37,473 bases of DNA, from positions 1 to 37,473 of the forward strand of contig CABRXX010000023.1 of NCBI GenBank assembly GCA_902475025.1. The letters are read 5' to 3'. How positions within the stretch are numbered: the stretch's first letter is position 1; each line of letters starts with the position of its first letter. A program made the translations under genes and the position numbers. Shown here one piece after another: positions 15,304 to 22,821 of this stretch. The DNA is from Merdiplasma sp905207905 (lineage in GTDB: Bacteria; Bacillota; Clostridia; Lachnospirales; Lachnospiraceae). The notes beneath the pieces were generated by a model. That model was not told where the DNA came from and ran no database searches. It saw only the letters and a program-made list of their open reading frames with translations.

Positions 15304-15405
15304 GGGGCAAAATATAGCCCTCGGTGTGTTTTTCTCAGAAAACGTGTTCGTTTTCGGAGAAAAATCACCCGAAAGGGTACCGCCGGAGGTTTCTGCCCCC
15401 TTTTT
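15304..15405. terminator. Nested-hairpin terminator element, family T copy 2
   Basis: GGGGCA (15304-15309) pairs with TGCCCC (15394-15399) and CTTTTT follows. The inner hairpin joins TTTTTCTC and GAAAACG (15329-15344) with CGTTTTC and GAGAAAAA (15349-15364). It lies between the convergent infA side and the end of the CNNM gene, so it can serve both strands. Confidence 0.7.
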
Positions 15406-15420
15406 ATATTGAGATACGGT

Positions 15421-16731
15421 TTAAAGAGTAACTTGAGCCAGCGTGATCTGGTGATCCTTGATTCGACTGACCAGGATCTTTAGGCCTTTGATCTCCAACT
15501 CTATCTTCTGTTCCCCGTCATCCGGGATTATTCCCAGCTGATCAAACACCATGCCGGTGAAAGTATCTACCTCATCCAGTACCAGGTCTACCCCTAAGGT
15601 TTTTTCCAGTTCTTCCAATTCTACATTTCCGATGATGCGCCAGGTGTGATCATCCAACTGTTCCAGGTGAGGTTCCAGAGCCTCTTCTTCCAACGTATCC
15701 TCTCCAAGATCTCCTACCAGTTCTTCGATCAGATCGTTCATAGTAATGATTCCGGTCATTCCGCCATACTCATCCAGCACAATTGCCATAGGGCTCCGCT
15801 CCTTTTTCATATTGCGGAACAGTACGTCTGCTTTCAGGGTCTCAAGGACAAAATAGGCGGGCTTTAATGCGGTGGAGAGAAGGGCAGAGCGGGTTTTGTC
15901 TTCCAGGCGGAAGTAATCCTTGGTATTTAAGATACCGGTAATGTGATCCGGGGAACTCTGGCATACGGGAAAAAGAGTGTGCCGGCTTTCCTGAATCGTT
16001 TTTTTCCATACGTCATCAGAATCTTCCATCCAAAGGAAGATCACATCTGTGCGGTGCGTGGCAATATCTCCGGCAGTAATATCATTAAATTCAAAAACGT
16101 TCTGAATAAATTCTTTTTCCTGATGAGCGATGGCGCCTTTTTCACTGCCAGCATCCACCATAAGCCGGATATCCTCTTCGCTTACTGAATCTTCTTCCTC
16201 ATTGGGATCAATTCCAAGAAGACGCAGTATCAGATTGGTGGAGGCTGAGAGAAACCACACGATGGGTTTAAACAATACAGAAATTCCGTTTACCAGACCG
16301 GAGATTCCCATAGCCAGCTGTTCGGATTTTTTCATGGCAACCCGTTTGGGAACTAGTTCCCCGAAGACCAGGGTAAAGTAGGAGAGGATCAGAGTGATCA
16401 GAACTACGGCGATGGTATCCAAGGTTGCCCTGGGAATGGCAACGCCGAGAGAGAGCACCCAATCTACCAGGGGATCGGAGAAGTTTTCAGCGGCAAATGC
16501 GCTGCCTAAGAAGCCGGATAAGGTGATGGCCACCTGGATCGTAGCCAGAAATTTTGCCGGCTCTCTGGTAAGGCGAAACAGACGTTTTGCTTTTTGATTG
16601 CCTTCGGAAGCCATACGCTCCAGCTTTGTTTCGTTGATGGATAAGACTGCAATCTCTGCGCTGGCAAAAACCGCATTTAATGCGATCAGCACCGCCTGCA
16701 GCAGCAACAATAATCCAATAGATGTTTCCAT
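15421..16731 (-). CDS. CNNM/CorC-HlyC family membrane protein (hemolysin family)
   Basis: The 436-residue protein has an N-terminal CNNM (DUF21) membrane domain with about four hydrophobic segments and the family stretch SYFTLVFGELVPKRVAMKKS. It then has a CBS-domain pair (about residues 205-330, including VLDEYGGMTGIITMNDLIEE) and a C-terminal CorC_HlyC domain. Relatives are implicated in magnesium or cobalt transport rather than true hemolysis. The ATG at 16731 lies eight bases after AAAGGAG; a TTG six bases earlier is less likely. A promoter and a riboswitch-like leader precede it, and a T-family terminator lies at its 3' end. Confidence 0.88.
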   Translation of the reverse strand: METSIGLLLLLQAVLIALNAVFASAEIAVLSINETKLERMASEGNQKAKRLFRLTREPAKFLATIQVAITLSGFLGSAFAAENFSDPLVDWVLSLGVAIPRATLDTIAVVLITLILSYFTLVFGELVPKRVAMKKSEQLAMGISGLVNGISVLFKPIVWFLSASTNLILRLLGIDPNEEEDSVSEEDIRLMVDAGSEKGAIAHQEKEFIQNVFEFNDITAGDIATHRTDVIFLWMEDSDDVWKKTIQESRHTLFPVCQSSPDHITGILNTKDYFRLEDKTRSALLSTALKPAYFVLETLKADVLFRNMKKERSPMAIVLDEYGGMTGIITMNDLIEELVGDLGEDTLEEEALEPHLEQLDDHTWRIIGNVELEELEKTLGVDLVLDEVDTFTGMVFDQLGIIPDDGEQKIELEIKGLKILVSRIKDHQITLAQVTL

Positions 16732-16775
16732 AGTCAATACTCCTTTTGTGATAGAAATGTAAAAAGAAAGGGGCT

Positions 16776-16812
16776 TTTTATTTCATAGGAAGGAATTTTC
16801 CATAAAATAAAA
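16776..16812. repeat. Intergenic repeat, family R copy 2 (palindrome only)
   Basis: TTTTATTTCATAGGAAGGAA is followed by TTTTCCATAAAATAAAA. It is the AT-rich palindrome of family R with two changes in its right arm, and it overlaps the T tract of the leader terminator on the minus strand. Confidence 0.6.
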
Positions 16813-16998
16813 AAGCACAAAACATCCGCTGCTCATCAATTACTGATGGGCAATCAGAGGTTTGTGCCATATAGACAGACGTATGATATTCTTCAGGGCC
16901 AGCGCCGTCGCTCTCGTCCATTATGTAAAAGCAGCGTTTGCGAAACAATAGAAATCCTGGATCGCTTCGCAGACGTTTTTCCTTTCTTTTGTGTTAGA
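16806..16998 (-). ncRNA. Riboswitch-like leader RNA of the CNNM gene
   Basis: An RNA of about 190 nt starts just after a consensus promoter and ends in an intrinsic terminator. The terminator pairs GCACAAA (plus 16861-16867) with UUUGUGC (16815-16821); an inner AUCA/UGAU stem and a U tract complete it. The 5' end contains CACAAAA (16987-16993), which is complementary to the same UUUUGUG strand (16816-16822). Further pairs are CGCUGC (16931-16936) with GCAGCG (16827-16832) and a UGCGAA/UUCGCA hairpin (16939-16971). This gives a closed aptamer-like fold that excludes the terminator. I do not find the conserved cores of the M-box or yybP-ykoY classes. A 6S-like or other independent small RNA is an alternative. 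Confidence 0.55.
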
Positions 16999-17002
16999 AC
17001 AC

Positions 17003-17031
17003 ATTATAGGATAGCTTTCAAGTTCTGTCAA
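17003..17031 (-). promoter_or_regulatory. Consensus sigma-A promoter for the CNNM leader RNA
   Basis: On the minus strand TTGACA (17026-17031) and TATAAT (17003-17008) are exactly consensus and separated by 17 bp. The start point is predicted near 16997. From 17040 to 17180, before the endonuclease gene, I see no other recognised element. Confidence 0.85.
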
Positions 17032-17195
17032 CAGTAAAATAGAGGCGGTTTTTTGCAGTGGGGATAGCGGCTTCCCTGATGCAAGAGGAAACTATCATTT
17101 TTGCAGCACCGGGAAATTTAACTGTTCAGAAGCGGGAAGATATGGTACTATGAAAAAAATGATCCGGCATGGCGGAAGGAAAGGGAGGGAATCGG

Positions 17196-18977
17196 ATGAG
17201 CTGGGGATGGAGAACAAAGCCCAGGAGTATTATCAGGACAGTGGAATGGTTTCCCTGTTTTGCAACGTTGGAGGGGCAGAATTGGAATCAGGAGAACGGC
17301 CGGGTAAGCAGAAAGGATGGAAATCCCATTCATCCGGTGCGAAGGGCCTATATCTACTCCGCTCATGGGGAGGATGATCCATGGCTGTCCACCATTTCCT
17401 ATCAGGATTATCTGGAAGGACAGCAGGATATCAAGGAGACGGAGAGCAACGGGCGCAATGATAAGACTACGTTTGAATTTCTGGGATTGGGCTATGTGGA
17501 TAAAAAGGGTCTGATACGGGTCAACGAGGTGGGCAGCAAGATTGTAAACGGAACCTTTGACCAGGAGGATTATCTAAAGCAGCTCTTGAAAATGCGTCTA
17601 CCCAACTACACTTATGAGAGCGGCAGAATGAAGCTGGGAAAATATGTGTTCCCGTTTCAGCTCATTTTGGAAGCCTTCGGGCGGTTTGAGAGCTTGAATC
17701 GCAGTGAACTGGCTCTGCTTTTTGGATGTGAGGATACCTCCAGGATTCCGGCGGCTCTGGATGCTATAGGGGCTTTTAAAGAAGGGTATGAGGCTTTAGA
17801 GAATAAAAACAGTCGAAAAGAAGTGGAGGCTCTATTTAGCAGCGTGTTTTTGCGCTATTATGGAGGAAGCAAGCTGCCAAACCAGGCAGCCAGTTTCTAT
17901 GATTATGCGGAGGGATTGGCCAGAACCCTGATCTATACAGGTCTTTTTTCTGCTTCCGGCCGCAGCATTGCCACGAAAATCCGGGTGGCGGAACATTCCA
18001 GGCTGAAGGTGCAGATGTTAAGAGATAAGTATGAATTTTTCTGGCCAGAGGAGCTGAATTCTCTGGATGCTTATATGGCCTGGTACGGAAGCAGTCATAA
18101 TGTGATTCTGCCCTGGGAGAATGCCAAGGAGCGCAGCGCGATCATTGAAAACAAAGCGGAGCTTTTGCTGGAAAAATTGGAGACCGCTTCCAGAGAATAT
18201 GAGCAGCGGGCACCCATCTCCCGGGAAGAGATCCGACGGCTTTTGGAGAAGGCAAAAAATACTTCAGACAATGAGGATTTAAAGGAGCTGGAGCACACCT
18301 TAAGCAATGCCATCACGAGTCATAATGAGGAGTATTTTATTCGGGTGCAGTCTAAAACCAGTGAAGAACGGGCAGCTATAATGGAGAAATTTAAGGATAT
18401 TTTGGCAAATGACGATATGAGCGCTCTGTGGCTGGAAGTGAATACCTGGAAATCTCTGATTGCAGTGGAGGGAGATCAGGTGGTAAAACGAAATTTTAAG
18501 ATCGAGGATGATCTGACTCCCAAAAGTTTTGCACCTGGAGTGGGGAATACGCCGGATATGGAGCTGTATAAAAACGGATATATCATTATCCCGGAGGTCT
18601 CTCTGATGACAGGGGTGCGCCAGTGGGAGCATGAGGCTTCCAGCGTAGTGGAACATGTGCTGCGGTTTATCCGACAGTATGAGAAAAAACGGGTGTTGGG
18701 GCTGTTTCTCTCCTCCAGCATCAATGTGAGAACGCTGTGGCAGTTTTTCCTTTTAAGCCGGGAGAGCTGGATGGGGCAGCCTGTTCCGGTGGTGCCCATG
18801 ACCATCAGCCAATATATGGAAGTGATCGGCCATATTTATAAGAAGAATTGGAAGATTGACCAGTTGTATCAGTTGCTGGAGGTGATTTCAAGGGGAAGTC
18901 TTCAGTGCAGAAATTTTGAAGTGTGGAAAGATTACATAGGAGAGAGTATTGTGCAGTGGAAAGCCCAGGCACTTTAG
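17196..18977 (+). CDS. AlwI-family type II restriction endonuclease, solitary
   Basis: The 593-residue protein resembles the AlwI family of type IIS enzymes (recognition GGATC in the namesake). It begins MSWGWRTKPRSIIRTVEWFP. The C-terminal catalytic region reads GVGNTPDMELYKNGYIIIPE, with PD at residues 453-454 and E467 in EVSLMTG, followed by RQWEHEASSVVEHVLRF, the conserved Arg/Glu/His strip of this family. The ATG at 17196 is preceded by AAAGGGAGGG; an ATG 27 bases earlier is less well placed. No DNA methyltransferase lies on either side. The namesake is blocked by adenine methylation at GATC, so a Dam-like enzyme elsewhere could protect the genome. Family assignment is by motif recognition. 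Confidence 0.7.
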   Translation: MSWGWRTKPRSIIRTVEWFPCFATLEGQNWNQENGRVSRKDGNPIHPVRRAYIYSAHGEDDPWLSTISYQDYLEGQQDIKETESNGRNDKTTFEFLGLGYVDKKGLIRVNEVGSKIVNGTFDQEDYLKQLLKMRLPNYTYESGRMKLGKYVFPFQLILEAFGRFESLNRSELALLFGCEDTSRIPAALDAIGAFKEGYEALENKNSRKEVEALFSSVFLRYYGGSKLPNQAASFYDYAEGLARTLIYTGLFSASGRSIATKIRVAEHSRLKVQMLRDKYEFFWPEELNSLDAYMAWYGSSHNVILPWENAKERSAIIENKAELLLEKLETASREYEQRAPISREEIRRLLEKAKNTSDNEDLKELEHTLSNAITSHNEEYFIRVQSKTSEERAAIMEKFKDILANDDMSALWLEVNTWKSLIAVEGDQVVKRNFKIEDDLTPKSFAPGVGNTPDMELYKNGYIIIPEVSLMTGVRQWEHEASSVVEHVLRFIRQYEKKRVLGLFLSSSINVRTLWQFFLLSRESWMGQPVPVVPMTISQYMEVIGHIYKKNWKIDQLYQLLEVISRGSLQCRNFEVWKDYIGESIVQWKAQAL

Positions 18978-18998
18978 CTGCGATAGCTAAAATGCCTG
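18966..18998. terminator. Bidirectional hairpin at the end of the endonuclease gene
   Basis: CAGGCACTTTAGC (18966-18978) pairs with GCTAAAATGCCTG (18986-18998) at 12 of 13 positions. It includes the stop codon of the endonuclease. The T run that follows is about 20 bases away, so its strength as a terminator is uncertain. The metallo-hydrolase gene converges on it from the other side. Confidence 0.5.
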
Positions 18999-19127
18999 AG
19001 CGCTTTGGTATCCTCTTTTTTGTTGGCTTTGGTGGAAACTTGCGGAGCCTTCTTGCTTCACAGGAAGAAATTTCTATGAAAGGGAAAGGCTGCAAAACAA
19101 CCAATTTGTACTGTTATGGTTGGAGGG

Positions 19128-19943
19128 TTACGCTTTTTTCGTGAGCGTGTACTCTTCGCCATCTTCCGGAACCAGAAGAGTTCCGTGATAGTATTCCCGG
19201 CCTTCTGCAAGGTACAGCTCTTTGCGGCGGGGCAGATTTTTATCTTCTGTATGCCAGAGAAGCAGATTGGGGATTTGAAATCGCTCGCCCAGTTCGCATA
19301 CATCTTTCACAGTGCTGTGATGTTTTTCGTAGGGCTTGAAGCGCTCCCTTTGACTGTAGAGACAGAAGGCCTCATGGAGAAGCCATTGAGCGCTCTCAAG
19401 ATAAGGAAACAGATGCTCCTGACAGGGTTCGTCTCCTGGAAAAACCAGAGAGAACCCCTCTTTGGCAGATAAGGAAAATCCAAACTGTTTGGCTTTTGTG
19501 GAGCGAATGTCAAAGAATGTGAAAGTATCACCCAAAATCTTGCAGGTTTCTCCATCCTCCAGAATATGAAAGAGAATCCGCTTATCAAAATGGCGGCAGA
19601 ATTTTTCACCCACCGTAAGGCGGCACAGGGTTTTAATAGTGTCTACTAGTTCCTGGTGGCAGTAGATGGTGAGATCGCCCAGATAGGTTCCCTTGTTTAT
19701 GCTGGTGCCGATCATCCGCACCAGCCATACTGCCCCAAGAATGTGGTCATTGTGGGCATGGGTGATAAACAGGTGGTGGATCTGTTCCAGGGGAATGTGT
19801 TTTTGGTCTAAAATGGCAAGAATGCCGTTGCCTCCTCCGGCATCGGTGAGAAAATATTCCTCCGCCTCTTTCAGGGCAAAGCAGGTATTGTAGCAGTGGA
19901 TTGCCTGAGCGTTTCCAGTGCCAAGTACAATGAGTTTTTTCAT
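19128..19943 (-). CDS. Metallo-beta-lactamase-fold hydrolase (RNase Z-like)
   Basis: The 271-residue protein begins MKKLIVLGTGNA, the usual first strand of RNase Z/ElaC-like members of this superfamily. It has the metal motif THAHNDH at residues 61-67, a later FPGDEPC (the metal-bridging Asp position) and a C-terminal LLLWHTED, with the last metal histidine. The start has AAAGGA upstream. The flexible exosite arm expected of a true tRNase Z is not evident, so a general phosphodiesterase-like role is as likely. It follows the epimerase-like gene on the same strand after 204 bp, in which I see no clear feature. Confidence 0.8.
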   Translation of the reverse strand: MKKLIVLGTGNAQAIHCYNTCFALKEAEEYFLTDAGGGNGILAILDQKHIPLEQIHHLFITHAHNDHILGAVWLVRMIGTSINKGTYLGDLTIYCHQELVDTIKTLCRLTVGEKFCRHFDKRILFHILEDGETCKILGDTFTFFDIRSTKAKQFGFSLSAKEGFSLVFPGDEPCQEHLFPYLESAQWLLHEAFCLYSQRERFKPYEKHHSTVKDVCELGERFQIPNLLLWHTEDKNLPRRKELYLAEGREYYHGTLLVPEDGEEYTLTKKA

Positions 19944-20147
19944 GGTTTTCCTTTCTGGTATAGCAGCAGGGCTGACCGCATTTGTGGACGGATACCGTGT
20001 TTTTGACTGGGAGAAAATTCCTGCTTTCTTATAGCGGAAAACAGGGATGTGCAGCTGCGCCTGCGGAATTATGAGTTACCGGAGTACTAAGGTAAGGGAG
20101 CCTGTTTACTAAGAGCGCAGAACTTGCCAAGCGAGCCATACGCTTTG

Positions 20148-21029
20148 TCAGCGGTTGAAAGTCATGGAGAGGGTGGCAGAAAACTGTTCGCCTGGCATTA
20201 GACGGGCTGCGGCAGCCTGATCCTCCCATTTACTGGAACCGTTCTCCACGCCTGGCAGGCTCATCCAGGGTTCGATGCACACAAAGTGGACTTTTTCCGT
20301 GGCCTGGCTCCAGATCAAAGTGTAAGGAAAGTCTGCGATCTTGCAGACAATGCTGCGGCCGGTACCCTTCTCATAGATGCCAAGAGTGCTGCTTTTTAAA
20401 TTGGTCATACAGTAGCTGTCATTGTCAAACAGCCGGTCCGTAAGGGGGATGGATCTCAGATTGGTTCCCATGTAATAGCATTTTCCGGACAGGAGACCGT
20501 TGGGCCTTGCGTCCAGAGCCATGGGACTTTCTATCCGGTCAAAACGGAACTCATAATCTTCTGTATCATGATCTTTGTCAAAAGGACAGGTGAAGCCGGG
20601 ATGGAAGCCAAGTCCAAACTGCAGAGGGCCTTCTCCTGGGTTTGCCACAGAGAGGGTATGGTGTACCGTATTGCCCTCCAGGGTAAAGGTGGAGCGAAGA
20701 ACAAATGCAAAGGGAAACAGGTGGAAAGTTGCCTTGCTGGAAACTAATTCCAGAATCAGTTTTCTGTCCTCCAAAGAGACGAGTCGATGTTCCAGATCTC
20801 TTGCAAAACCGTGCTGTCCCCCGGGGTAGGAGACACCGTCTACTTCCAGATGACCGCCGGGAAGCTTTCCGGTATAGGGAAAGAGAATGGGGGCCCGGCG
20901 GTTCCAGATAGAGGGGTCACCGCTCCAGATACATTCTTCTCCGCTTTTTTTAGCAATGACGCTGATGGGTTCTGCACCAAGAGAGGATACCGTCAGGCGC
21001 AGCTGTTCATTTTCTAATATATATTCCAT
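20148..21029 (-). CDS. Aldose 1-epimerase family protein
   Basis: The 293-residue protein matches the galactose mutarotase-like superfamily, of the LacX/YihR-like branch. It contains SLGAEPISVIAKKSGEECIW, the GQHGFARDLEHRLV segment and GLGFHPGFTCPF, whose histidines form the sugar-binding site, and VCIEPWMSLPG near the end with the catalytic Glu position. The ATG at 21029 has AAAAGGAG; an in-frame start 135 bases upstream has no homologous sequence. A good promoter lies about 150 bp upstream. The true sugar substrate cannot be read from the sequence. Confidence 0.85.
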   Translation of the reverse strand: MEYILENEQLRLTVSSLGAEPISVIAKKSGEECIWSGDPSIWNRRAPILFPYTGKLPGGHLEVDGVSYPGGQHGFARDLEHRLVSLEDRKLILELVSSKATFHLFPFAFVLRSTFTLEGNTVHHTLSVANPGEGPLQFGLGFHPGFTCPFDKDHDTEDYEFRFDRIESPMALDARPNGLLSGKCYYMGTNLRSIPLTDRLFDNDSYCMTNLKSSTLGIYEKGTGRSIVCKIADFPYTLIWSQATEKVHFVCIEPWMSLPGVENGSSKWEDQAAAARLMPGEQFSATLSMTFNR

Positions 21030-21179
21030 AATCGTCTCCTTTTCTTCCATAATAATATGTATGGATATGATCTGCCAGAGAATGTGATTTTGGATAGAAA
21101 GTCCGGTTCTCTGGAAACGAATATCTATGACGCATCTTTGTACAAAGGGCATGCTTCTCTGCACAGGGATGCTGCTTTT

Positions 21180-21208
21180 AGTATAGTGATTTTGGAGAGG
21201 CAGGTCAA
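21180..21208 (-). promoter_or_regulatory. Sigma-A promoter for the aldose-epimerase-like gene
   Basis: On the minus strand TTGACC (21203-21208), a 17-bp spacer and TATACT (21180-21185). It is divergent from the rpmJ promoter, with 42 bp between the two -35 boxes. Confidence 0.75.
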
Positions 21209-21250
21209 TGTGAAAATGAAAACGGATAGACGGTTCATGTGAAATTTTGC

Positions 21251-21279
21251 TTGCAATTTATCTGAAAACGTATTATAAT
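21251..21279 (+). promoter_or_regulatory. Sigma-A promoter of the rpmJ-rplQ cluster
   Basis: TTGCAA (21251-21256), a 17-bp spacer and TATAAT (21274-21279). The -35 is the same as that of the S10 promoter. It restores transcription of the alpha cluster after the block inserted behind infA. The leader to rpmJ is about 75 nt. Confidence 0.85.
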
Positions 21280-21361
21280 CGTATCTGTACTTTTGTGAGC
21301 AGGGGACAGTGTGTCTTATTGTGCCCAAAATACAGAAACAAAGGTGAAAGGAGGATTAACC

Positions 21362-21475
21362 ATGAAGGTTAGATCATCAGTGAAACCCATCTGTGAAAAG
21401 TGCAAAGTTATTAAGAGAAAGGGTAGTATCAGAATTATCTGCGAGAACCCAAAGCACAAACAGAGACAGGGTTGA
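21362..21475 (+). CDS. rpmJ: 50S ribosomal protein L36, zinc-binding type
   Basis: This is the 37-residue L36, reading MKVRSSVKPICEKCKVIKRK at its start. The zinc ligands are C11, C14, C27 and H32, so it is the zinc-containing form. AAAGGAGG lies nine bases upstream. It is too short for standard gene finders to be confident on length alone, but the sequence is unmistakable. It is separated from infA by the inserted block and from rpsM by a 437-bp gap. Confidence 0.98.
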   Translation: MKVRSSVKPICEKCKVIKRKGSIRIICENPKHKQRQG

Positions 21476-21912
21476 TCAAAACAAAAAGTGGCGGCAACAG
21501 CAGAACGCCCGGCTGAGTGTTAGATGGCAGGGAGGTTGGCTGTTTACAATATACGATGGAATAAATTACTGCTAGTATTAATATAGATAGGACTGCCCAT
21601 TGGGGCAGATACGACGGTTTCGTGACAGCTGCGGCGTGGACGCCGGATTGGGCTTGAAGCCAGACTTCTTATTGATATAGAGGGATTATTTCGTTGCGAT
21701 ATTGCTTTTAATACCAACACAGGATTGGCAGTACACGATTTTGCATCAAATCCGCTACAGGTGCAGAATATGCATGCTTTGCAAGAACCGAGGTTCATAG
21801 CTTAATGTGCTGGAAAGGCTGCGAAAGCAGCTGGGTGTCTATGTACACCCCAATTAGAAACAATAAACGGGTACCAGACAGAAGGTGCCCAAAGAAAATG
21901 GAGGAAAATTAC
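21476..21912 (+). other. Structured 437-bp rpmJ-rpsM spacer
   Basis: No frame with a ribosome binding site is present. A series of short hairpins is visible: CTGCCC-ATT-GGGGCAG near 21597, GGCG-TGGA-CGCC near 21640, GGCTT-G-AAGCC near 21655, AGGCTGC-GAAA-GCAGCT near 21820 with a GNRA-type loop, GGGTGT-ACACCC near 21835 and GGGTACC-GGTGCCC near 21870. No T-rich terminator follows any of them. A ribosomal-protein binding site or an unclassified intercistronic RNA is possible. Confidence 0.5.
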
Positions 21913-22284
21913 ATGGCTCGTATTGCTGGTGTAGACTTACCAAGAGAAAAACGTGCAGAGATCGGCTTGACCTACATCTACGGTATCGGTAGAACAAGTT
22001 CAAACAAGATCCTGGCAGCAGCGAATGTAAATCCTGATACTCGTGTCAGAGATTTAACAGATGAAGAAGTTGAAAGAATCCGTGCGGTCATCGAAGAGAT
22101 GGGTCTTCTGGTAGAAGGTGATCTTCGCCGTGACATCGCTATGAACATCAAGAGACTTCAGGAGATTGGATGCTACAGAGGTATCCGTCACAGAAAAGGA
22201 CTTCCGGTTCGCGGCCAGAAGACCAAGACGAATGCCAGAACCCGTAAGGGACCCAAGAGAACAGTGGCAAACAAGAAGAAATAA
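21913..22284 (+). CDS. rpsM: 30S ribosomal protein S13
   Basis: S13 contacts P-site tRNA and bridges to the 50S subunit. The 123 residues start MARIAGVDLPREKRAEIGLT and contain RDLTDEEVERIRAVIEE and the basic tail RHRKGLPVRGQKTKTNARTR. The ATG at 21913 follows GGAGGAAAA. Upstream in-frame starts give unrelated sequence. A hairpin-rich 122-bp gap separates it from rpsK. Confidence 0.98.
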   Translation: MARIAGVDLPREKRAEIGLTYIYGIGRTSSNKILAAANVNPDTRVRDLTDEEVERIRAVIEEMGLLVEGDLRRDIAMNIKRLQEIGCYRGIRHRKGLPVRGQKTKTNARTRKGPKRTVANKKK

Positions 22285-22286
22285 TA

Positions 22287-22355
22287 TGACTTAGCAGCAG
22301 GAAAGGACGCTTGCGTACTTTCACCTGATAAGTCGGCGCTGAAATCGAAGATTTC
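22287..22355 (+). repeat. Two hairpins in the rpsM-rpsK gap
   Basis: The first joins GACTTA and CAGG-AAAG (from 22289) with CTTT-CACCTG and TAAGTC (to about 22334), with ACGC/GCGT at its tip. The second is GCTGAAATC-GAA-GATTTCAGC (about 22339-22359). Neither has a T run. rpsK follows with an unusually weak ribosome binding site. Confidence 0.5.
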
Positions 22356-22406
22356 AGCGTATGGTAAACTGGTAAATGAAAAATCGAGAAAGTAGGTTAG
22401 TTTAAA

Positions 22407-22802
22407 ATGGCGAAAAAAGTTGCGAAAAAAGTGACAAAAAAACGTGTCAAGAAAAACGTTGAACGAGGACAGGCACATATCCAGTCATCTTTTAACAATA
22501 CAATTGTTACTTTGACAGATGCACAGGGAAATGCTTTATCATGGGCAAGTGCCGGCGGTCTTGGATTTAGAGGTTCAAGGAAATCTACTCCTTATGCAGC
22601 TCAGATGGCTGCAGAAACTGCTACCAAAGCAGCTTTAATTCATGGTTTAAAGACGGTTGATGTGTTCGTAAAAGGACCGGGCTCAGGCAGAGAGGCTGCC
22701 ATCCGTGCGCTTTCCGCTAACGGACTGGAAGTTGTCAGCATCAGAGACGTAACACCGGTACCCCACAACGGATGCCGTCCACCAAAACGCAGAAGAGTCT
22801 AA
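22407..22802 (+). CDS. rpsK: 30S ribosomal protein S11
   Basis: S11 forms part of the 30S platform at the mRNA exit. The 131-residue protein has a lysine-rich start, then GQAHIQSSFNNTIVTLTDAQ, the GGLGFRGSRKSTPYAAQMAA core and the C-terminal TPVPHNGCRPPKRRRV. The ATG has only a weak purine stretch (AGTAGG) upstream, unlike its neighbours. It may depend on coupling or on the hairpins before it. Confidence 0.98.
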   Translation: MAKKVAKKVTKKRVKKNVERGQAHIQSSFNNTIVTLTDAQGNALSWASAGGLGFRGSRKSTPYAAQMAAETATKAALIHGLKTVDVFVKGPGSGREAAIRALSANGLEVVSIRDVTPVPHNGCRPPKRRRV

Positions 22803-22821
22803 TTAGGAGGTGCTATAGGAA

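Noticed and set aside
16806..16998. M-box or manganese (yybP-ykoY) riboswitch identity for the CNNM leader
   Set aside because: An ACGCUGCU stretch recalls the M-box, but the other conserved core strings of both classes are missing, so I left the class open.
16846..17037. Plus-strand 63-codon frame upstream of the endonuclease gene
   Set aside because: It lies over the minus-strand leader RNA and its promoter and has no ribosome binding site.
21544..21798. Minus-strand 84-codon frame in the rpmJ-rpsM spacer
   Set aside because: No ribosome binding site, serine- and isoleucine-rich random composition, and it overlaps the hairpin series.
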